A stretch of 64,000 nucleotides of DNA. Source: Bordetella flabilis (GTDB lineage: Bacteria; Pseudomonadota; Gammaproteobacteria; Burkholderiales; Burkholderiaceae_B). Of this stretch, positions 50,605-59,559 are shown one piece after another. Where the stretch lies: the NCBI RefSeq assembly GCF_001676725.1, contig NZ_CP016172.1, positions 124,001-188,000 of the forward strand, in the 5' to 3' direction. Both the position numbers and the translations under genes were made by a program. Positions within the stretch are counted from its first letter, which is position 1. Each line of letters begins with the position of its first letter. A model generated the notes under the pieces. The model saw only the letters and a program-made list of their open reading frames with translations, was not told where the DNA came from and did no database searches.

Positions 50605-52389
50605 ATGTCTTCCGCATCTCCGCGCCGCCTGCGCAGCCAGAAATGGTTCGATGATCCTTCCCACGCCGACATGACGGCGATCTATGTCGAGCGTTACCTG
50701 AACTACGGCCTGACCCGCGCCGAGCTGCAATCGGGCCGGCCCATCATCGGCATCGCGCAGACCGGCAGCGACCTGGCGCCCTGCAACCGGCACCATCTGG
50801 AGCTGTCGCAGCGGACCAAGGCGGCCATACGGGATGCGGGGGGCATCCCGATGGAGTTCCCCGTTCACCCGCTGGCTGAGCAGGGGCGCCGGCCCACGGC
50901 CGCGCTGGACCGCAACCTGGCCTACCTGGGCCTGGTGGAAATCCTGCATGGCTATCCCCTGGACGGCGTGGTCCTGACCACGGGTTGCGACAAGACCACG
51001 CCGGCCTGCCTGATGGCGGCCGCCACGGTCGATATCCCGGCCATCGTATTGTCCGGGGGCCCCATGCTGGACGGTTGGCACGAGGGCAAGCGGGTCGGTT
51101 CGGGCACCATCATCTGGCATGCGCGCAACCTGATGGCGGCCGGCAAGATCGACTACGAAGGCTTCATGCAGCTGGCCACCGCGTCGTCGCCGTCGGTCGG
51201 GCACTGCAATACGATGGGCACCGCCCTGTCGATGAATTCGCTGGCCGAGGCCCTCGGCATGTCGCTGCCCACCTGCGCCAGCATCCCGGCGCCTTACCGC
51301 GAGCGCGGCCAGATGGCCTACGCCACCGGCCTGCGCATCGTCGACATGGTGCGCGAGGACCTGCGGCCTTCGCGCATCCTGACGCGTCGCGCCTTCGAGA
51401 ACGCCATCGTGGTGGCCTCGGCGCTGGGCGCGTCCACGAATTGCCCACCCCACCTCATCGCCATCGCGCGCCACATGGGCGTGGACCTGACGCTGGACGA
51501 CTGGCAGCGCTTCGGCGAGGACGTTCCCCTGCTGGTGAACTGCGTCCCCGCCGGCGAGTACCTGGGCGAGAACTTCCACCGCGCCGGCGGCGTGCCGGCC
51601 GTGCAGCACGAGCTGCTTGCCGCGGGCCTGCTGCATGGCGATTGCCTGACGGTGTCCGGCAAGACCGTGGGCGAGATCGCGTCGCAGGCGGCCACCGGCG
51701 ACCGCGATGTCATCCGGACATGTGCGGCGCCGCTCAAGCAGCGCGCCGGTTTCATCGTGCTGTCGGGCAATTTCTTCGACAGCGCGATCATGAAGATGTC
51801 GGTCGTGGGCGAGGATTTCCGCCGCGCCTATCTGTCCGAGCCGGGCCACGAGAATGCGTTCGAAGCGCGCGCCATCGTGTTCGACGGCCCTGAGGATTAC
51901 CACGCGCGCATCGGCGACCCGGCGCTCAATATCGACGAGCGCTGCATCCTGGTGATACGCGGCGCCGGCCCGGTGGCATACCCCGGCGGCGCCGAGGTGG
52001 TCAACATGGCGCCGCCTGCGCGCCTGATCCAGCAGGGCATCGACTCGCTGCCGTGCATGGGCGACGGGCGCCAGAGCGGAACGTCGGCCAGTCCGTCCAT
52101 CCTGAACATGTCGCCCGAGGCGGCGGTCGGCGGCGGGTTGGCGTGGCTGCGCACCGGCGACCGCATCCGCGTGGACCTGAATGCGCGCACGGTGACGCTG
52201 GCGGTCGACGCCGAAGAACTCGAAGCGCGCCGCGCGCAGGCCTCGTTCGAGATTGCCCCGCCGCAAACGCCGTGGCAGGAGATCTTCCGCGGCATGACGG
52301 GGCAGTTGTCCACCGGCATGTGCCTGGAGCCGGCGACGCTCTACCTCAAGGTCGTGGAGCAGCGCGGCGACCCGCGGCATTCGCACTAA
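50605..52389 (+). CDS. IlvD/Edd-family dehydratase, probable pentonate (xylonate/arabonate) dehydratase
   Basis: 594 residues, full length. Cluster-binding cysteines lie in TTGCDKTTPACLM and PSVGHCNTMGTALSMN, with a further site in LAPCNRHH, consistent with a [2Fe-2S]-containing IlvD/Edd enzyme. The catalytic Ser region near the C-terminus is DGRQSGTSASPSILNMSPEA. The N-terminus LRSQKWFDDPSHADMTAIYV and length match sugar-acid dehydratases (L-arabonate/D-xylonate) better than branched-chain IlvD. It would convert an imported sugar acid to a 2-keto-3-deoxy acid. It follows the TRAP genes by 9 bases, under the LacI-type regulator. The next enzymes of such a pathway are not in the window. Confidence 0.9.
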   Translation: MSSASPRRLRSQKWFDDPSHADMTAIYVERYLNYGLTRAELQSGRPIIGIAQTGSDLAPCNRHHLELSQRTKAAIRDAGGIPMEFPVHPLAEQGRRPTAALDRNLAYLGLVEILHGYPLDGVVLTTGCDKTTPACLMAAATVDIPAIVLSGGPMLDGWHEGKRVGSGTIIWHARNLMAAGKIDYEGFMQLATASSPSVGHCNTMGTALSMNSLAEALGMSLPTCASIPAPYRERGQMAYATGLRIVDMVREDLRPSRILTRRAFENAIVVASALGASTNCPPHLIAIARHMGVDLTLDDWQRFGEDVPLLVNCVPAGEYLGENFHRAGGVPAVQHELLAAGLLHGDCLTVSGKTVGEIASQAATGDRDVIRTCAAPLKQRAGFIVLSGNFFDSAIMKMSVVGEDFRRAYLSEPGHENAFEARAIVFDGPEDYHARIGDPALNIDERCILVIRGAGPVAYPGGAEVVNMAPPARLIQQGIDSLPCMGDGRQSGTSASPSILNMSPEAAVGGGLAWLRTGDRIRVDLNARTVTLAVDAEELEARRAQASFEIAPPQTPWQEIFRGMTGQLSTGMCLEPATLYLKVVEQRGDPRHSH

Positions 52390-52476
52390 GGCCGCGCGGC
52401 GTCCCCCCCTTGCCGTGGCGCGGCATGCCGCCCTTGCCGGAAGGCACGCGCATGGTGCTCTCCCGGCAATGGGCGG

Positions 52477-53307
52477 CTAGCGCCGCCCGGCCTGCGCGGC
52501 GATGTCGTCGACCACGACCAGGCCCGCTTCGAGCGTGAATTCGCCCGCGGCCACCATGGCCAGCGCCTGTTGCGCGCTGACGGTGGCGATTTCCATGACT
52601 TCGCCGTCTCGGTTGCGGGGCTGGACCGCCGCGTCCAGGACGCAGCGGCTCACCAGCAGGTCCTCCACCTGGTAGCCCTCCGGCAGCCGCCGGTGCATGC
52701 GCAGCACCGTGCGCAGCGCGCTGCGTGCCCGTACATCGGCCGGGGACAAGCCGGCCTCTTCGTCGCATTCGCGGATGAGCGCGACGTCCAGCGTTTCGCC
52801 GGCGGCGACCAGTCCGCCCACGAGCGTGTCCCACATGCCCGGATCGGTGGCCTTGTCCAGCGCGCGGCGCGCCACCCACAACAGGCCGTCCGGGGTCCAG
52901 GCATTCAAGTGCACCGCGCGTGTCAGGATGCCCAGGGGCCGCACTGCGGCGCGTTCTATCACGCCGAGATGCCCCCCATCCGGCGCCGTGATGTCCAGCA
53001 GTTCATCGCGCCAGCCGCGCAGGCAGTCAGCTTCCCGCAAGGCACGCGCCGTGCTGGCGAGCACGCCGTTCAAGGCCGGGCCGGGCGCCATGCCCTCTCC
53101 GATGTGCAAGGCGTCCGCGTCGAGCCTGACACCGGGCTGGCCGCGCAGGGCATCGCACGCCGCCAGGGTGGCGTGGCCGCAGGCGCTGCCCGCGATATGA
53201 AGCGCGCGCGACAGGGGCGGCGGCGCTTCCTGCGCGTGATCGCGCAGCACGGCGTAAAGGTTCTCGGCGGAAAGCGGCGTGGACGGATGGAGTGCGTTCG
53301 GCGGCAT
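52477..53307 (-). CDS. Nudix hydrolase with DUF4743-type N-terminal domain
   Basis: 276 residues. The Nudix box GLVAAGETLDVALIRECDEE followed by AGL (residues 165-187) is intact, with the REXXEE metal ligands. The N-terminal 120 residues form the extra domain seen in DUF4743/TPK-associated Nudix proteins, some of which act on oxidised thiamine diphosphate or related compounds. The substrate is not known here. It converges on the dehydratase gene and is divergent from the cox operon. Confidence 0.88.
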   Translation of the reverse strand: MPPNALHPSTPLSAENLYAVLRDHAQEAPPPLSRALHIAGSACGHATLAACDALRGQPGVRLDADALHIGEGMAPGPALNGVLASTARALREADCLRGWRDELLDITAPDGGHLGVIERAAVRPLGILTRAVHLNAWTPDGLLWVARRALDKATDPGMWDTLVGGLVAAGETLDVALIRECDEEAGLSPADVRARSALRTVLRMHRRLPEGYQVEDLLVSRCVLDAAVQPRNRDGEVMEIATVSAQQALAMVAAGEFTLEAGLVVVDDIAAQAGRR

Positions 53308-53395
53308 GGCGGGGATTTTAGGCCCTGTTGGTGTCGAAAGACGCCTTGTCGGCACGCAGGCGATGGCAGGTTGGGGCTTGCCCCGAAGGTCTTCG

Positions 53396-53424
53396 TTACG
53401 AGGGGAAGCGGGCTCCGCTATAAT
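53396..53424 (+). promoter_or_regulatory. Predicted cox operon promoter
   Basis: A -35 TTACGA (53396-53401), a 17-base spacer and a perfect -10 TATAAT (53419-53424). It leaves a leader of about 150 bases before coxB. Confidence 0.65.
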
Positions 53425-53580
53425 CCGGCGGTTTCTTTGTGATTCGAGCAGAACCGACGGGCATCCATTTTTGCCCGCATCGAAATCTGCCGTCCAACAA
53501 TCGCGCGTTTCCGTGCTTGCGTCGGCGGGGGCATCCTGCCACATCAGGACGGCCCCGACGCGCAATGATCGAGGGTCAGC

Positions 53581-54738
53581 ATGAAGAAGTGGAGAGGGAT
53601 ACTGGGGGCTTGTGCACTGCTGGTCAGCAGCATTGCCTGTGCTCAAGTAAAGGACATGCCCGGAGGCCCGAAGGTCGACCAGCTGAACCTGCATGAAGGC
53701 GTCACGGGCATTGCCCATGAGGTCATGTGGCTGCACTGGATGATGCTCGCCATCTGCCTGGTGATCTTCATCGGCGTCTTTGGCGTGATGTTCTATTCGA
53801 TCTGGGCGCACCGCAAGTCGCGCGGCTACCAGCCGGCGACCTTCCACGAGCACGTGGGCGTGGAGGTGGCGTGGACCGTCATCCCCTTCTTCATCATCAT
53901 CGCCATGGCCTTGCCCGCCACGCGTACCGTGGTCGCGATGAAAGACACCTCCAGCCCCGACCTGACCGTCAAGGTCACCGGCTACCAATGGAAGTGGGGC
54001 TACGAATACGTGGACGGCCCCGCCATGGGCGTCAAGTTCCTGTCCACCCTGGCCACGCCCCGCGCGCAGATCGAGAACCGCGAGCCCAAGGGCGAGTTCT
54101 ACCTGATGGAAGTGGACAATCCGCTGGTCGTGCCGGTGGACCAGAAAGTCCGCATCGTGCTGACCGCCGGCGACGTCATCCATTCGTGGATGGTGCCCGA
54201 CTTCGGCATCAAGCAGGACGCCATCCCGGGTTTCCTGCGCGACACCTGGTTCCGCGCCGAAAAGGTAGGCACCTACCGCGGCCAATGCGCCGAACTGTGC
54301 GGCAAGGACCACGCCTTCATGCCCATCGTGGTGGAAGTCAAGTCCAAGGAAGACTACGCCAAGTGGGCCGAGGACCAGAAGAAGAAGCTGGCCGCCCAGG
54401 CCGACGATCCCACCAAGGAGTGGGCTGAGGCCGAGCTGGTCGCCCGCGGCGAGAAAGTCTACGGCAGCCACTGCGTGGCGTGCCACCAGGCCAACGGCAA
54501 GGGTGTGCCTGGCTCCTTCCCGGCCCTGGACGGGGACAAAATCGTCCTCGGTCCGCACGCCGAGCAGGTCAAGACGGTGCTGCACGGCCGTCCGGGCACG
54601 CCGATGCCGGCCTTCATGAACCAGCTCAACGATGTCGAAATCGCGGCGGTGGTCACCTATACCCGCCACGCATGGAGCAACGCGGGCAAGGGGCAGGAGC
54701 CGACCGTACAGCCGTCCGCCATCAAGGCGTTGCACTAG
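53581..54738 (+). CDS. coxB: Cytochrome c oxidase subunit II with fused cytochrome c domain
   Basis: 385 residues. A signal peptide (GILGACALLVSSIACAQV) is followed by two membrane helices (IAHEVMWLHWMMLAICLVIF; VEVAWTVIPFFIIIAMALPA). The CuA site comprises His in IHSWMVPDFG, then QCAELCGKDHAFMP (Cys about 236 and 240). A cytochrome c domain with CVACH at about 298-302 and a distal Met in PGTPMPAFMNQL is fused at the end. It accepts electrons from cytochrome c and passes them to subunit I. First gene of the operon. Confidence 0.97.
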   Translation: MKKWRGILGACALLVSSIACAQVKDMPGGPKVDQLNLHEGVTGIAHEVMWLHWMMLAICLVIFIGVFGVMFYSIWAHRKSRGYQPATFHEHVGVEVAWTVIPFFIIIAMALPATRTVVAMKDTSSPDLTVKVTGYQWKWGYEYVDGPAMGVKFLSTLATPRAQIENREPKGEFYLMEVDNPLVVPVDQKVRIVLTAGDVIHSWMVPDFGIKQDAIPGFLRDTWFRAEKVGTYRGQCAELCGKDHAFMPIVVEVKSKEDYAKWAEDQKKKLAAQADDPTKEWAEAELVARGEKVYGSHCVACHQANGKGVPGSFPALDGDKIVLGPHAEQVKTVLHGRPGTPMPAFMNQLNDVEIAAVVTYTRHAWSNAGKGQEPTVQPSAIKALH

Positions 54739-54849
54739 CGCCGCCGCCGGTCCGGACGCCGATCCGGACCTGGCCCGCGTCAGCCATATACCGAATACCT
54801 CTGCCAGGCCGTGGACCGGCTTGGCAATATGCAGGAAGGAGCCGAGACC

Positions 54850-56463
54850 ATGAGCAGCGTCACTGTAGACCACGTCTCGCCGGGCCAAGAGCACGGCCAC
54901 GGTCACGATGACCATCATCACGCCATCCCGACCGGATGGCGACGCTGGCTGTTCGCCACGAATCACAAAGACATCGGGACGATGTATCTCATCTTCTCGT
55001 TCGTCATGCTGCTGGAAGGCGGCACGCTGGCCCTGCTGCTGCGTACCGAGCTCTTCGAGCCGGGACTGCAGTTCTTCCGCCCCGAGCTGTTCAACCAGTT
55101 CACCACCATGCACGGGCTGGTGATGGTGTTCGGCGCGATCATGCCGGCCTTCGTGGGCTTCGCGAACTGGATGATTCCGCTGCAGATCGGCGCGTCGGAC
55201 ATGGCTTTCGCGCGCATGAACAACTTCAGCTTCTGGCTGCTGCCGATGGCGGCCATCCTGCTGACCGCCTCGTTCTTCGTTCCCGGCGGCGCGACCGCGG
55301 CCGGCTGGACGCTGTATGCGCCGCTGTCGCTGCAGATGGGCCCGGGCATGGACCTGGCCATCTTCGCCATGCACATCATGGGCGCCTCGTCCATCATGGG
55401 CGCGATCAACGTGGTCGTGACCATCCTGAACATGCGCGCGCCCGGCATGACGCTGATGAAGATGCCGCTGTTCTGCTGGACCTGGCTGATCACCGCCTTC
55501 CTGCTGATCGCCGTCATGCCGGTGCTGGCCGCGGCGATCACCATGGTGCTGACCGACCGCCACTTCGGTACGGGCTTCTTCAACGCGGCCGCTGGCGGCG
55601 ACCCGGTGCTCTACCAGCACGTGTTCTGGTTTTTCGGGCATCCCGAGGTCTACATCATGATTCTCCCGGCCTTCGGCATCGTGTCCGCCGTCGTGCCGGC
55701 GTTCGCCCGCAAGCAGTTGTTCGGCTACGCGTCCATGGTGTACGCCACGGCCGCGATCGCGGTGCTGTCCTTCATCGTTTGGGCGCACCACATGTTCACC
55801 ACGGGCATGCCGGTGACCGGGCAGCTGTACTTCATGTACGCCACCATGCTGATCTCCATCCCCACGGGCGTGAAGATCTTCAACTGGGTGGCGACGATGT
55901 GGCGCGGGTCCATGACCTTCGAAACGCCCATGCTGTTCGCGATCGGCTTCATCTTCGTGTTCACCATCGGCGGCTTCACCGGCCTGATCCTGTCCGTTGC
56001 GCCCATCGACATCCAGGTCCATGACACCTACTACGTGGTGGCGCACTTCCATTACGTTCTGGTGGCGGGCTCGCTGTTCGGCTTGTTCTCGGGCGCCTAC
56101 TACTGGGTGCCGAAGTGGACCGGCCGCATGTACAGCGAAACGCTGGGCAAATGGCACTTCTGGTCGTCGCTGATCTCGTTCAACCTGACCTTCTTCCCGA
56201 TGCACTTCCTGGGCCTGGCGGGGATGCCGCGCCGCTATGCGGACTACGCCGCGCAGTTCACCACGTTCCACCAGGTCGCCACGATCGGCGCCTTCTGGTT
56301 CGGCCTGTCGCAACTGATCTTCCTGTACGCGATGATGCGCTGCTTCTCCGGCAAGGGCGAGCCGGCTTCGGCCAAGCCTTGGGATGGCGCTGAAGGGCTG
56401 GAATGGTCGGTGCCGTCGCCGGCGCCCTTCCATACCTTCGAAACGCCGCCGGAAGTGAAGTAA
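54850..56463 (+). CDS. coxA: Cytochrome c oxidase subunit I
   Basis: 537 residues, twelve helices. The heme-copper core is visible: [20 protein letters not shown] (low-spin heme ligand), [20 protein letters not shown] with the CuB His and cross-linked Tyr, [11 protein letters not shown], and [16 protein letters not shown] for heme a3 and a. The start at 54850 has a strong AGGAAGGAG ribosome-binding site. A His-rich N-terminus ([12 protein letters not shown]) could bind metal. It reduces oxygen to water and pumps protons. Confidence 0.98.
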   Translation: MSSVTVDHVSPGQEHGHGHDDHHHAIPTGWRRWLFATNHKDIGTMYLIFSFVMLLEGGTLALLLRTELFEPGLQFFRPELFNQFTTMHGLVMVFGAIMPAFVGFANWMIPLQIGASDMAFARMNNFSFWLLPMAAILLTASFFVPGGATAAGWTLYAPLSLQMGPGMDLAIFAMHIMGASSIMGAINVVVTILNMRAPGMTLMKMPLFCWTWLITAFLLIAVMPVLAAAITMVLTDRHFGTGFFNAAAGGDPVLYQHVFWFFGHPEVYIMILPAFGIVSAVVPAFARKQLFGYASMVYATAAIAVLSFIVWAHHMFTTGMPVTGQLYFMYATMLISIPTGVKIFNWVATMWRGSMTFETPMLFAIGFIFVFTIGGFTGLILSVAPIDIQVHDTYYVVAHFHYVLVAGSLFGLFSGAYYWVPKWTGRMYSETLGKWHFWSSLISFNLTFFPMHFLGLAGMPRRYADYAAQFTTFHQVATIGAFWFGLSQLIFLYAMMRCFSGKGEPASAKPWDGAEGLEWSVPSPAPFHTFETPPEVK

Positions 56464-56499
56464 GCCGGTGCCGCAACGACCATGTCCCCAGGACCGACC

Positions 56500-56622
56500 A
56501 TGACGCCCGAACAACGCCGCCGCAACCGGATCATCGGCCTGACGCTGCTGGTCTTCGTGGTGGCGGTGTTCGCCTGGGCCATGTTCAAGGGCGGCAGCCT
56601 GTTCGCCGGCAGCGGCACCTGA
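56500..56622 (+). CDS. Cytochrome oxidase small assembly protein
   Basis: 40 residues: a basic start MTPEQRRRNRIIG, one membrane helix (LTLLVFVVAVFAWAMFKGGS) and a short tail. It lies 36 bases behind coxA with an AGGA ribosome-binding site. Family knowledge: small single-helix proteins of this type follow coxA in many betaproteobacteria and are usually followed by cox11/ctaG. An in-frame ATG 18 bases upstream is a possible alternative start. Confidence 0.8.
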   Translation: MTPEQRRRNRIIGLTLLVFVVAVFAWAMFKGGSLFAGSGT

Positions 56623-56634
56623 CAGGGCGGAACC

Positions 56635-56859
56635 ATGAGCCAGGATCTGCGCGACGCATCCCAACGCAAATTCACCTTCCTGCAGACCTTGAAGGCGGTG
56701 GCGTGGGGAATGCTGGGCATACGCAAGGGCGCGGGCTACCAGGACGACGCCTCGCGACTGAATCCCGTGCACCTGATCATCGCCGGGGTGCTGGCGGGCG
56801 TGATTTTCGTGGTGGTCCTGGTGGCCATCGTGCGCTGGGCTGTCGCCAGCCTGAGCTGA
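56635..56859 (+). CDS. DUF2970 domain-containing small membrane protein
   Basis: 74 residues. A soluble start (QRKFTFLQTLKAVAWGMLGI) leads into LNPVHLIIAGVLAGVIFVVV and one transmembrane helix. DUF2970 proteins are found beside coxC in betaproteobacteria and are thought to be linked to oxidase assembly. It lies 12 bases behind the 40-residue gene, with no cox11 in between. Confidence 0.88.
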   Translation: MSQDLRDASQRKFTFLQTLKAVAWGMLGIRKGAGYQDDASRLNPVHLIIAGVLAGVIFVVVLVAIVRWAVASLS

Positions 56860-56893
56860 ACACTATTCAACGTATAAGACCAGGGAGAAGACC

Positions 56894-57769
56894 ATGAGTG
56901 CAGGACACTCGGTTCAAGCGAAAGAGGCGCCCTACTACTATGTGCCCGCCGACTCCGGGCATCCTGTCCGCAGCGCGATCGCGCTGCTGATTACCGCCGT
57001 GGGCGCGGCGGCCTGGATCAACGGCGTCGGTGCCGGCAAGTGGCTGGTCCTGCTGGGCCTGGTCTGCCTGATCGCGGTGCTGTTCCGCTGGTTCGGCGAT
57101 GCCATCGGTGAATCCGAAGGCGGCCTGAACAGCAAGCGCGTCGATGTGTCGTACCGCTGGGGGATGAGCTGGTTCATCTTCTCCGAGGTCATGTTCTTCG
57201 GCGGCTTCTTCGGCGCCCTGTGGTACGTGCGCACCATTACCACGCCCTGGCTGGGCGACCTGGACCACAAGCTGCTGCTGTGGCCGGACTTCAATGCCGT
57301 ATGGCCGAACTTCGGGCCCGCCGGCATCGTGGAACACTTCCAGACGGTCGGCCCCTTCCCGCTGCCGACCATCAATACCGCGCTGCTGCTCAGTTCCGGC
57401 GTGACGCTGACGATTTCGCACCATGCGTTGCGTGCCGATCATCGCGGCAAGGCGATCTTCTGGCTGGCGGCGACCGTATTGCTGGGCGTGCTGTTCGTGG
57501 GCTGCCAGGCCTTCGAATACCACCATGCCTACACCGAGCTCAACCTGAAGTTCAACTCGGGTGCGTATGGCTCGCTGTTCTTCATGTTGACCGGCTTCCA
57601 CGGCTTCCACGTCATCATGGGCGCGACCATGCTGACGGTGATCCTGTTCCGCCTGATGCGTGGGCACTTCACGGCGGACCACCACTTCGGTTTCGAGGGC
57701 GCGGCCTGGTATTGGCACTTCGTCGACGTGGTCTGGCTGGGGCTGTACCTGTTCGTATACTGGTTCTGA
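56894..57769 (+). CDS. coxC: Cytochrome c oxidase subunit III
   Basis: 291 residues, seven helices. Typical segments are YYYVPADSGHPVRSAIALLI, SWFIFSEVMFFGGFFGALWY with the conserved Glu, and the C-terminal FGFEGAAWYWHFVDVVWLGL. It stabilises the oxidase core and proton uptake. Preceded by an AGGGAGAAG ribosome-binding site; last structural gene of the first cox transcript. Confidence 0.97.
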   Translation: MSAGHSVQAKEAPYYYVPADSGHPVRSAIALLITAVGAAAWINGVGAGKWLVLLGLVCLIAVLFRWFGDAIGESEGGLNSKRVDVSYRWGMSWFIFSEVMFFGGFFGALWYVRTITTPWLGDLDHKLLLWPDFNAVWPNFGPAGIVEHFQTVGPFPLPTINTALLLSSGVTLTISHHALRADHRGKAIFWLAATVLLGVLFVGCQAFEYHHAYTELNLKFNSGAYGSLFFMLTGFHGFHVIMGATMLTVILFRLMRGHFTADHHFGFEGAAWYWHFVDVVWLGLYLFVYWF

Positions 57770-57811
57770 TACAACCACGGCGCGGGTTCATGGAACCCGC
57801 GCCCCGCACGG

Positions 57812-58012
57812 TCATCTAAACCCCGTGCTCTGGATCCAGCCCAGGTAGTGCGCGAGCAGCACGAACAGGAACAGCGCGACGGACAAGCCGATGCGCACGG
57901 TCAAGGCATTGACTGTTCTGTTGGTGCTGCCTTTGTCCTTCATCAGATAGATCAGGGCTGAAGCAAGACTGCCGAGGATCCCGATGAAGGCGAGGACGAC
58001 GAGAACGCGCAT
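57812..58012 (-). CDS. Twin transmembrane helix small protein (DUF2909)
   Basis: 66 residues with two hydrophobic helices (MRVLVVLAFIGILGSLASAL; VRIGLSVALFLFVLLAHYLG). This small protein is commonly found between coxC and surf1 in betaproteobacteria. It is on the opposite strand to the cox genes; its start lies 36 bases from the surf1 start. Confidence 0.85.
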   Translation of the reverse strand: MRVLVVLAFIGILGSLASALIYLMKDKGSTNRTVNALTVRIGLSVALFLFVLLAHYLGWIQSTGFR

Positions 58013-58048
58013 GGCGGCCTCCGGGTTTAAAACGGAATTATTGCAGAC

Positions 58049-58843
58049 ATGGCTCGTGCGCATCGCACCGTGACCGCTTTGGTGCTGCTCGGTATCGCGG
58101 TCGTGCTGCTCGCGTCACTGGGCCGCTGGCAGTTGCGCCGGGCCGACGAACGGCGCGCGATCCTTGCCGCGATCGAATCCGGCCGCCGGCAAGCGCCGCT
58201 GGCCCTGGCGCCCGCCACGCCGGCCAGCGAGCTGCGTGCCTGGCGCCCTGTATCGGCGCAGGGAAACTGGCGCGACGACCTGACGGTGCTGCTGGACAAC
58301 CGCAACCAGGACGGCCGTCCGGGTTATTGGGTGGCGACTCCGCTGGTCCTGGAAGGCGGTGGTCCGGGTATGGCCGTGCTGGTTCTGCGCGGCTGGATGC
58401 CGCGCGCCTTGCCCGGCGCGGTGGGGGGCGGCATGGCCGCGCCCCGGCCGCCCGCGCTGCCGCCTGGTGTGCAGACGGTATCCGGCGAACTGGTGGAACG
58501 CGTGCCGCGTCTGTTCGAATTATGGAACCCGGGCGGCCCGTCGGGCGATGCGCTTCCGGCAACGTGGCCCGCTCCCGGCGGCCTGCCGACAGTGCAGAAC
58601 CTGGACCTGGACAGCTATGCCCGCGCCACCGGCCTGCGGCTGATGCCTGCCGTGATGGAGCAACTGCAACCGGCCGGGGATGGACTGGTACGCGACTGGC
58701 CGCAGCCGTCGGTGGACTATAACCAGAACCTGGGCTACGCCATGCAGTGGTTTGGCTTTGCCTGCATCGCCGGCGTGGCCTTTGTCGTGGTGGCCGTGCG
58801 CGCGCGGCGCGGCGGCCGGCCCGAGGCGCGGGCGCGGCCATGA
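58049..58843 (+). CDS. SURF1 family cytochrome oxidase assembly protein
   Basis: 264 residues. One helix at each end (VTALVLLGIAVVLLASLGRW; AMQWFGFACIAGVAFVVVAV) encloses a periplasmic domain with VSAQGNWRDDLTVLLDNRNQ and QPSVDYNQNLGYAM, the SURF1 pattern. It helps insert heme a into subunit I. Confidence 0.94.
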   Translation: MARAHRTVTALVLLGIAVVLLASLGRWQLRRADERRAILAAIESGRRQAPLALAPATPASELRAWRPVSAQGNWRDDLTVLLDNRNQDGRPGYWVATPLVLEGGGPGMAVLVLRGWMPRALPGAVGGGMAAPRPPALPPGVQTVSGELVERVPRLFELWNPGGPSGDALPATWPAPGGLPTVQNLDLDSYARATGLRLMPAVMEQLQPAGDGLVRDWPQPSVDYNQNLGYAMQWFGFACIAGVAFVVVAVRARRGGRPEARARP

Positions 58844-58928
58844 GGGCCGCGCACAGGCCTTCGGACATCGCGAACCTGGATGCGATGCGAACACTCTGAT
58901 CGGGAACACTATTTTGGTTCGAACCGCC

Positions 58929-59555
58929 ATGACTTATCCGCCCGCCTCGCCTGCCAAGCGCAGCAGCGTCGTGCCCATCATGCTGGTGATCTTCATCATC
59001 ACCCTGGCGCCCATCGTGAGTGCCGTGATTGTCTACCTGAACCCACAGTGGTGGCCCCAGGATGGCAGCAACTATGGGGACCTGATCGAACCGCAGCGCG
59101 ACATGCCTTCCGCGGGGGCGCTGCCCCTCGCCACCCTGGATGGGCAGCCATTCGACCTGGCCAGCCTGAAGGGCAAATGGCTGCTGATGGCCGCCGACGG
59201 CGGCGCCTGCCCCGAGTCCTGCGCGCGCAAGCTGTTCATCATCCGCAATACGCACGCCAGCCAGGGCAAGAACGTCGACCGCCTGGCGCGCGTCTGGTTC
59301 ATCACGGATGACGCCCCGGTGCCGGACAAGGTTCTGGAAGCGTATCGCGGCACGGTGATGGTGCGCGGCCGGCCCGAGCAGCTCGCCCCCTTCCTGCTCG
59401 GCGCGCCGTCCGCCGCGCCGGCCCAGGCCTTGTCCGGGCCGATCTGGATGGCGGACCCGCTGGGGCACCTGATGCTGCAGTTTCCCGCCGAGGCGGATCC
59501 GGTGAAGGTACGCAAGGACGTCAGCAAGCTGGTCCGTAACTCGCGCATTGGCTGA
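58929..59555 (+). CDS. Sco-like cytochrome oxidase assembly protein, membrane-anchored
   Basis: 208 residues. An N-terminal helix (VVPIMLVIFIITLAPIVSAV) is followed by a thioredoxin-like domain with LATLDGQPFDLASLKGKWLL and a CPESC motif in the position of the copper-binding CxxxC of Sco proteins. It is usually annotated only as a hypothetical or cytochrome oxidase associated protein. The gene lies between surf1 and ctaA, and overlaps neither. Confidence 0.85.
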   Translation: MTYPPASPAKRSSVVPIMLVIFIITLAPIVSAVIVYLNPQWWPQDGSNYGDLIEPQRDMPSAGALPLATLDGQPFDLASLKGKWLLMAADGGACPESCARKLFIIRNTHASQGKNVDRLARVWFITDDAPVPDKVLEAYRGTVMVRGRPEQLAPFLLGAPSAAPAQALSGPIWMADPLGHLMLQFPAEADPVKVRKDVSKLVRNSRIG

Positions 59556-59559
59556 TCGC

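Noticed and set aside
52477..56772. A frame of over 1,400 codons running antisense through coxB, coxA and into the Nudix gene
   Set aside because: Only its last 276 codons are real (the Nudix hydrolase). The rest is antisense to the oxidase genes and reads as low-complexity His/Arg/Gly/Asp-rich sequence.
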